From positions 1 through 11,418 of the forward strand of contig CAIWHI010000400.1 of NCBI GenBank assembly GCA_903912435.1: a stretch of DNA of 11,418 nucleotides, written 5' to 3'. The notes beneath the pieces were generated by a model that worked only from the letters and a program-made list of their open reading frames with translations, had not been told where the DNA came from and did not search any database. The DNA is from an uncultured Bacteroidota bacterium (lineage in GTDB: Bacteria; Bacteroidota; Bacteroidia; Chitinophagales; Chitinophagaceae). The translations under genes and the position numbers were made by a program. The stretch's first letter is position 1. Every line of letters begins with the position of its first letter. Below, piece after piece: positions 6,202 through 11,418 of the stretch.

Positions 6202-8607
6202 ATGGAGTTGATTGATAACGGTTTAGAGCGGGCTTTCGAAATAGTTGCTGGTACAGCGCCGCAAGCTATACTTATTGTTAACAAACTGTGTAAAATAGTC
6301 TATTCAAATCCCAAGGTTAGTTTAATATTCCAATACACCACGGATGAATTGCATGGCATGCTCATCGAAAGGATTTTGCCCGAATTTAATATCCATGAAA
6401 GTGTGCTAATGCAGATGCTCTTCCTGGATGAAGAGAGCATCCCCAATCCGGAGCCCATTGAATTAATTACAGGTATTACAAAAAAAGGTATCCCTTTTCA
6501 GTTAAAGCTCAACGTTGCATCAATTCAGCCTGATGTACCTCACTTAAAAGCCAATCTACAGAATACTCTTGAAGAAAATGCCCTCAAAAGTGAAAAAGAT
6601 GAGCAAACCATCCGTTTACTATCCTTTTCATCGGCTATAAGCAGGGCTATTATTAAGTCTAAGACTGAAATCGAATTAAGCAATCAGTTATGCCGCATAG
6701 CAGTAGAGATCGGTAAATTCGAAATTTGTTGGGTAGGCTTACCTGATATGGTTAATAATCTGCATAACCCAATAGCCCATTACAATGCTACTGAGCAGGA
6801 TAAATTTGTTTTGACCACCTTCAAGTTCGATAATAATGGGCCTACAGGTACAGTTATGGCTTCTGGTAACTACTACCTTTCAAATAGTTTTGAAAAGGAG
6901 CCATGGACTCCTGAATTGAAAAATTATTTATGGAGTAGAGGATTCAGGTCATATTTAGTTTTATCATTAAAAAAACATGGCAGACCTCATTCCACTTTAA
7001 ATGTCTATTCTAATAGTAAAACCATATTTACCGCCGACCAGATTGAATTTTTGAATGGCATTGCACAGGATATTTCTGATGCCTTAGATAATCTGGAGCT
7101 GGAAAAGATGCACACTGCTGCCATAAAGAACCAGAATGATACAGCCATGCTTCTTAATCAGGCTGAGGCAAAAGCGCATATTGGTAGTTGGAGGATTAAT
7201 TTCAAAACGGGTATATCCAAAAAGTCTGATGAGGCTTGCAGGATTTACGGTTTTGAACCTACAGAAGACAATGTTTTTAAGTATGAAGATTGGCGTACTG
7301 CGGTCCATCCTGATGATTGGGGATATGTAAAGCAAATGGATGATGAAGCAGCCCTCACACTAAGCAATTGCATAAAATTTCATCGTATAGTAAGGCCAAA
7401 TGGCGAAATTAGAAATATAGGTGCTGATTCAAGTTTTGATGTTGATGATGATGGCAAGCCTTTTGGTATGCATGGCCTGGTATATGACCTCACCGATAAA
7501 TTGAACTCTGCCGCTGCACTAAATCAATCCGAAGCTAATTTAAGATTGATAATAGATTTGCTTCCCCAATGTATCCTGCTGAAGGATATAAATGGAGAGT
7601 TCATATATGCCAATAAGAATTACTGCGATTTATTCGGAATGAAATTCGAAGAATTGGTTGAGAAGCACTGGACAGAAATACACAGTTCTGATAAGTACAA
7701 TACCATAAATAAGCATGATGCAGAGGTTATTCGCTCAGGCAAAGCCACAATACTTAGAGACTTCATATTTGTAGATGCCAAAGGAAACAAAAGGTATTTC
7801 GATGTTGTTAAGAGCCCTATGCTGATTGCCGGCTCTAAAAAGCAGGCAATTTTAGGTGTGTTGAATGATATTACCGACCAGAAATTAGCAGAGGAAGAAA
7901 GGGTAGCTATATTGGACGATATAGTAAGTAGAAATAAGAGTCTGGAGCAGTTTTCGCAAATGATGTCTCATAATCTTAGGGCTCCGGTGGCCAATATTAT
8001 GGGTATATCAAGTGTTTTGGAATTACCTAATCTTACTGAAAAAAATAAGGCTGAATTAATGGAAGGGATTACTAAATCGGCGCATGTGCTAGATAATGTA
8101 ATCAGAGATATGAATAAGATTCTGCACCTCAGAGAAAGTATCAATGTGCAGAGAGAGGTTGTTTCTTTTAAGGATTTGGTTCGTGAGCTGAAAGTGAGTT
8201 TAGGAGATATTTTGGAGAATGAAAGGGGGGTGATTAAAACCGATTTTCATGAAATGCCCGAATATTATTCTATTAAATCATATTTTCATAGTATTTTCCT
8301 CAATTTAATTTCCAATAGTATTAAGTTCAGAAGAATTAATGTGCCGCCTGTTATTGACATTAGCACCAAAATTCATGAAAATGGGTTTGAACTCGTTTTC
8401 TGCGACAATGGTATCGGCATTGACCTGGAAAAATACAGGGATAAAATATTTGGTTTATATAAGCGTTTTCATACATCAGCAGAAGGTAATGGTATTGGGT
8501 TGTTTATGGTAAAAACCCAGGTTGAAGCACTTGGTGGTAGTATTAGTATTTCCAGTGTTGTTAATAAAGGCACTGAAATTAGAATATATTTTAACGATAA
8601 TAAGTAG
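6202..8607 (+). CDS. Soluble multi-sensor histidine kinase (PAS-GAF-PAS-PAS-HisKA-HATPase)
   Basis: An 801-residue sensor kinase. I use ATG 6202; an in-frame TTG at 6184 would add six residues. Domains by eye: PAS near 8-105; GAF near 140-296; PAS near 322-432 (with HPDDW around 369-373); PAS near 443-560 (ending with ITDQK); then HisKA with SHNLRAPVANI, His590 being the likely phosphorylated residue; and HATPase_c with N box NLISNSIKF (Asn705), G1 box DNGIGID (735-741), F box FGLYKRF and G2 box GNGIGL (762-767). All catalytic motifs are present. No transmembrane stretch is visible, so it is probably cytosolic and senses an internal signal. The response regulator gene starts one base after its stop, marking the pair as a two-component system. 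The ligands of the sensor domains cannot be read from the sequence. Confidence 0.93.
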   Translation: MELIDNGLERAFEIVAGTAPQAILIVNKLCKIVYSNPKVSLIFQYTTDELHGMLIERILPEFNIHESVLMQMLFLDEESIPNPEPIELITGITKKGIPFQLKLNVASIQPDVPHLKANLQNTLEENALKSEKDEQTIRLLSFSSAISRAIIKSKTEIELSNQLCRIAVEIGKFEICWVGLPDMVNNLHNPIAHYNATEQDKFVLTTFKFDNNGPTGTVMASGNYYLSNSFEKEPWTPELKNYLWSRGFRSYLVLSLKKHGRPHSTLNVYSNSKTIFTADQIEFLNGIAQDISDALDNLELEKMHTAAIKNQNDTAMLLNQAEAKAHIGSWRINFKTGISKKSDEACRIYGFEPTEDNVFKYEDWRTAVHPDDWGYVKQMDDEAALTLSNCIKFHRIVRPNGEIRNIGADSSFDVDDDGKPFGMHGLVYDLTDKLNSAAALNQSEANLRLIIDLLPQCILLKDINGEFIYANKNYCDLFGMKFEELVEKHWTEIHSSDKYNTINKHDAEVIRSGKATILRDFIFVDAKGNKRYFDVVKSPMLIAGSKKQAILGVLNDITDQKLAEEERVAILDDIVSRNKSLEQFSQMMSHNLRAPVANIMGISSVLELPNLTEKNKAELMEGITKSAHVLDNVIRDMNKILHLRESINVQREVVSFKDLVRELKVSLGDILENERGVIKTDFHEMPEYYSIKSYFHSIFLNLISNSIKFRRINVPPVIDISTKIHENGFELVFCDNGIGIDLEKYRDKIFGLYKRFHTSAEGNGIGLFMVKTQVEALGGSISISSVVNKGTEIRIYFNDNK

Positions 8608-8608
8608 T

Positions 8609-9016
8609 ATGAATAAAAACTCAAGCCCTGACATTATTTTGGTAGATGACGACCCCATCTGCAATATGCTCAATGAATTACTTATTAGGGAGATGCTTCC
8701 TCATTCGGAGATTACTATCTTTTCCAACTCATTGGAAGCCTATCATTTTTTGTTGGATTCATTAAAGAATCCTATTGCAAATACTACTATTATTTTCCTC
8801 GATATAAATATGCCCATAATGTCAGGATGGGAACTTTTAAATGAATTGAAAGAGCATATCACAAAGGCAAGACAATACTATAAAATCTATATGTTATCAT
8901 CGTCCCTCGACCCACGTGATAATGATAATGCGAAAACCAATCCCCTTGTATCAGGCTTTTTCGAAAAACCCCTCAACAGGTTCGACTTCCTTACTACAGG
9001 TGATTCCCATATTTAG
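8609..9016 (+). CDS. Single-domain response regulator (receiver only)
   Basis: A 135-residue CheY-like receiver without an output domain. ATG 8609 lies one base after the kinase stop; a longer in-frame start inside the kinase gene is not credible because family homology starts at SPDIILVDDD. Acidic pocket Asp13-Asp15, phosphorylated Asp65 (FLDINMP), the switch Ser in MLSSS (95-99) and Lys120-Pro121 are all present. The LSSSLDPRD...PLVxGFFEKPL pattern is that of a receiver subfamily common beside PAS kinases in Bacteroidota. It is presumably phosphorylated by the kinase upstream. With no DNA-binding domain it must act through protein contact or as a phosphate shuttle; the partner is not in the window. 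Confidence 0.93.
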   Translation: MNKNSSPDIILVDDDPICNMLNELLIREMLPHSEITIFSNSLEAYHFLLDSLKNPIANTTIIFLDINMPIMSGWELLNELKEHITKARQYYKIYMLSSSLDPRDNDNAKTNPLVSGFFEKPLNRFDFLTTGDSHI

Positions 9017-9059
9017 CAGTTTATTGACATTAATCATAATTCAACTGCTCCAAAAGTGC

Positions 9060-9067
9060 TATATTTG
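9060..9067 (+). promoter_or_regulatory. Candidate -7 box for the small secreted protein / efflux operon
   Basis: TATATTTG matches TAnnTTTG exactly and lies 23 bases before the proposed CTG start. No clear -33 TTTG is seen at 19 bases, so confidence is limited. Confidence 0.35.
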
Positions 9068-9090
9068 CAGGTGTCCTAAATCTAAATGTC

Positions 9091-9471
9091 CTGCGTAAGT
9101 ATTCCTCCATATTGTTATTCTTCATTGTAGTTGTTACACAAACACAATTGTGGCAGCTATTGAAAATACCCGTTTTGGTAGCCCATTTTCAGGAACATAA
9201 AAAAGAAAACAAAAACATATCTATTGCACGTTTTCTACAATTACATTATGCCAATGGCAACAAAAGAGATAAAGATTACGATAGAGACATGCAGTTGCCC
9301 TATAAAACTGTAGACATAAATACGTTTTGTTTCGAATTTATTCCCATACAACCTTTTGTGCCTATACCTTTAAAGGTCTACAATTTCCCCAAACCTGTAT
9401 TCGGAATTAAGGAAGTAAACTATGCCCATCAGATTGGCAACAATATCTGGCAACCTCCCCGGTTTGCATAA
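9091..9471 (+). CDS. Small secreted protein associated with metal-efflux genes
   Basis: About 126 residues. The frame is open from 9040 but has no ATG. A start at CTG 9091 gives MRKYSSILLFFIVVVTQTQL, a complete signal peptide with a basic n-region; TTG 9112 is the next usual start codon but loses the Arg and Lys. The mature part contains WQLLKIPVLVAHFQEHK (21-37), FLQLHY (48-53) and DMQLPYK (66-72), and ends IWQPPRFA. From memory this pattern (LLKLPVLxxHFxEHK...DMxLPFK) belongs to an uncharacterised small protein often encoded just upstream of CzcA/CusA pumps in Bacteroidota. His32, His36 and His52 are possible metal ligands (inference). The CzcA gene starts 163 bases downstream on the same strand. 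It likely acts in the periplasm in metal handling; the role is unproven. Confidence 0.72.
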   Translation: MRKYSSILLFFIVVVTQTQLWQLLKIPVLVAHFQEHKKENKNISIARFLQLHYANGNKRDKDYDRDMQLPYKTVDINTFCFEFIPIQPFVPIPLKVYNFPKPVFGIKEVNYAHQIGNNIWQPPRFA

Positions 9472-9497
9472 TAATTTTAATATTTACCTACTTAGTT

Positions 9498-9535
9498 TAT
9501 TAAATGGCTATGGCCTTTAGGCTGGGTATTTAATA
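9498..9535. repeat. Inverted repeat upstream of the RND pump gene
   Basis: TATTAAAT (9498-9505) and ATTTAATA (9528-9535) are perfect 8-base arms around a 22-base, more GC-rich centre. No T-run follows, so it is not a terminator. It lies 100 bases before the pump ATG and might be an operator or just AT-rich coincidence. Confidence 0.35.
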
Positions 9536-9634
9536 GTATGTATTTGGTATTCGTCAAATGTATTGTGTGCCTAATCGTACCAATAGCTCCCCATTTATCT
9601 ACAATTCAATCAAAAAATTTAAAACAATCATTTA

Positions 9635-11418
9635 ATGCTTAATAAAATAATAGAATTCAGTATAAAACAGAAACTAATAGTGGGCCTGTTTGTACTGTTT
9701 ATTATTGTGTATGGCGTTTTCCAGGTAACCAAATTACCCATAGATGCCGTACCCGATATTACCGACAATCAGGTAATGGTGATTACCGTGTCACCATCCC
9801 TTGGCGCCCCCGACGTGGAACGCCTCATCACATTCCCAATAGAGCAGGCCTGTAGCAGCATTCCCGGACTAAAAAAAGTACGTAGCTTTTCCCGTTTCGG
9901 CTTATCGCTTGTCACCATTGTTTTCAACGACGAAACTGATGTATACTGGGCCAGGCAACAGGTAAGCGAGAAACTGCAATCGGTAAAACAAGACCTCCCC
10001 GCAGGTATTGGTTCCCCCGAAATGGCCCCTGTAACTACTGGCCTTGGTGAAATCTACCAATATGTAATAAGACCGCTAAAAGGTTTCGAACAAAAATATG
10101 GCCCCACTGAGCTCCGCACCATACAAGACTGGATAGTGCGCCGTCAATTGCTAGGCACACCCGGTGTTGCTGATGTGTCCAGTTTCGGCGGTAAACTCAA
10201 GCAATATGAAATAGCCGTGCGCCAGGAGCAACTCAAAGCTCATGACCTAAGTATAGCAGATGTTTTTGACGCCCTCGAAAAAAACAACCAGAATACAGGT
10301 GGTGCATACATCGAGAAAGGCCCAACAGTATTATATATCCGGAGCGAAGGCCTCGCAACCAGCCTGGAGGATATCCAGAAAATAGTAGTCAAGTCATTAC
10401 CCGATGGCACTCCATTATTGATTCGTGATGTGGCTAATGTGCAATTCGGTTCAGCCATTCGCTATGGTGCAATGACCTACAACGACCAGGGCGAAGTAGC
10501 CGGAGCTGTTGTGATGATGCTAAAAGGGGAGAATTCATCGGCAGTCATCAAAAAAGTAAAAATAAGAATAGCCGAAATCCAAAAAATGCTCCCTGAAGGC
10601 GTAGTCATAGAACCCTTCCTCGACCGTACAAAAATGGTAAACAATGCCATCAATACAGTGGAAAATAACCTGATGGAAGGTGCCCTAATAGTAATCTTTG
10701 TCCTTATTTTCTTTTTAGGGAATATCCGAGCGGGGCTTATTGTATCATCGGTTATACCCCTCTCAATGTTGTTCGCTATCATACTGATGAACAAATTCGG
10801 GGTTGGTGGCAATCTAATGTCCCTTGGTGCTATAGATTTCGGTTTAATAGTTGATGGTTCTGTAATCGTAGTGGAGGCAATCCTTCACAGATTCTCCCAC
10901 TCTAAACACTTCCGAAACCTGGTGAAAATAGACCAAAATGAAATGGATACAGAGGTAGCCACCTCCACAGGACATATGATTACATCGGCGGTATTTAGCC
11001 AGATTATCATCCTGATCGTTTACTTGCCTATTCTTTCTCTTGAAGGTATAGAAGGTAAGATGTTTAAGCCCATGGCCTATACCATAGCCTTTGCCATATT
11101 TGGTGCATTCCTATTGTCCATCACCTACGTACCTATGATGGCCGCTCTGTGCCTGAATAAAAAACTGAACCATAAAAAGACCATCGCCGATAAGTTCACC
11201 ATTTGGCTGGAGCGTAAATACCAACCCTTACTCAGCAGGGTGATGAAATTCCCTAAAATGGTTATTGCTTCCTCCCTAAGCCTATTGGCTATTGCAGTCA
11301 TCATATTAATGGGTATGGGCGGCGAGTTTATGCCATCCATCGAGGAAGGTGATTTTGCAGTGGAAACCCGCCTATTAACAGGTAGCAACCTCTCAAATAC
11401 AATAAAGGTTACCCAACA
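9635..11418 (+). CDS. czcA: CzcA-type heavy-metal efflux RND transporter (partial, N-terminal 594 residues)
   Basis: Inner-membrane proton-driven RND pump subunit that, with a membrane-fusion protein and an outer-membrane channel, exports metal ions. Start ATG 9635 gives MLNKIIEFSIKQKLIV, the typical N-terminus for this family in Bacteroidota, and the frame is open to the window end (family members are over 1000 residues; some carry a fused channel domain). Seen: TM1 (about 12-31), LPIDAVPDIT (34-43), the porter-domain segment ITTFP-like ITFPIEQA (65-72), TTGLGEIYQY (134-143), TM2 onward from about 347, and the TM4 charge motif DFGLIVDGSVIVVE with Asp401, Asp407 and Glu414. That DFG...DG...E pattern is the signature of divalent-cation pumps (Zn, Co, Cd, Ni) and differs from the monovalent Cu/Ag CusA motif. 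It shows DGS and VEA where DGA and VEN are usual. The partner subunits should lie downstream. Confidence 0.94.
   Translation, partial: MLNKIIEFSIKQKLIVGLFVLFIIVYGVFQVTKLPIDAVPDITDNQVMVITVSPSLGAPDVERLITFPIEQACSSIPGLKKVRSFSRFGLSLVTIVFNDETDVYWARQQVSEKLQSVKQDLPAGIGSPEMAPVTTGLGEIYQYVIRPLKGFEQKYGPTELRTIQDWIVRRQLLGTPGVADVSSFGGKLKQYEIAVRQEQLKAHDLSIADVFDALEKNNQNTGGAYIEKGPTVLYIRSEGLATSLEDIQKIVVKSLPDGTPLLIRDVANVQFGSAIRYGAMTYNDQGEVAGAVVMMLKGENSSAVIKKVKIRIAEIQKMLPEGVVIEPFLDRTKMVNNAINTVENNLMEGALIVIFVLIFFLGNIRAGLIVSSVIPLSMLFAIILMNKFGVGGNLMSLGAIDFGLIVDGSVIVVEAILHRFSHSKHFRNLVKIDQNEMDTEVATSTGHMITSAVFSQIIILIVYLPILSLEGIEGKMFKPMAYTIAFAIFGAFLLSITYVPMMAALCLNKKLNHKKTIADKFTIWLERKYQPLLSRVMKFPKMVIASSLSLLAIAVIILMGMGGEFMPSIEEGDFAVETRLLTGSNLSNTIKVTQ

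Noticed and set aside
9015..9049. AGCAGTT/AACTGCT inverted repeat after the response regulator as a terminator
   Set aside because: Loop of 21 bases, a weak 7-base stem that includes the stop codon, and no T-run.
10240..10812. Minus-strand open frames within the right-hand part of the window
   Set aside because: They lie opposite the CzcA-type gene, whose frame is continuous from 9635 to the window end with conserved motifs.
9635..11418. A copper/silver CusA pump
   Set aside because: The TM4 motif DFG...DG...E is that of divalent-metal (Czc/Cnr-like) pumps, not the CusA-type motif.
1..11418. CRISPR arrays, tRNA or rRNA genes, insertion sequences
   Set aside because: I saw no regularly spaced repeats, no RNA gene signatures and no transposase-like coding region on reading both strands.

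Overview
The window looks like a stretch of a Bacteroidota chromosome, probably a Chitinophagaceae or Sphingobacteriales relative. This is inferred from AT-rich DNA, near absence of Shine-Dalgarno sequences, promoter-like elements of the Bacteroidota type (TTTG and TAnnTTTG), and the protein families present: M56 receptors with TonB-like or GldM-like tails, a PAS/GAF kinase with the SHNLRAP phospho-acceptor box, and a CzcA pump preceded by a small secreted protein.

Left part (1-4284, minus strand): a five-gene, tightly packed operon. In transcription order it holds a BlaI/MecI-type repressor, M56 receptor A, a stand-alone copy of the sensor domain of type B, M56 receptor B, and a stand-alone copy of the sensor domain of type A (cut by the window edge). 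Both receptors keep HExxH zinc-protease motifs. The solo proteins keep a secretion signal or membrane anchor and the extracytoplasmic domain but have no protease. Each receptor is followed by a solo protein matching the other receptor, giving the order A-b-B-a. A perfect inverted repeat overlaps both the promoter and the start codon of the repressor gene, which suggests autoregulation and perhaps a leaderless mRNA. No beta-lactamase or penicillin-binding domain is visible, so the ligand is unlikely to be a beta-lactam. This is the most unusual system in the window.

Middle (4285-5914): a 442-base intergenic region with two odd-centred palindromes, then an Old Yellow Enzyme-type ene-reductase on the plus strand, closed by a strong intrinsic terminator.

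Right part (5915-11418, plus strand): a soluble PAS-GAF-PAS-PAS histidine kinase and, one base later, a single-domain response regulator with no output domain. Next comes a small secreted protein of the kind found beside metal-efflux genes in Bacteroidota, apparently with a CTG start, and then the first 594 residues of a CzcA-type heavy-metal RND pump that runs off the window.
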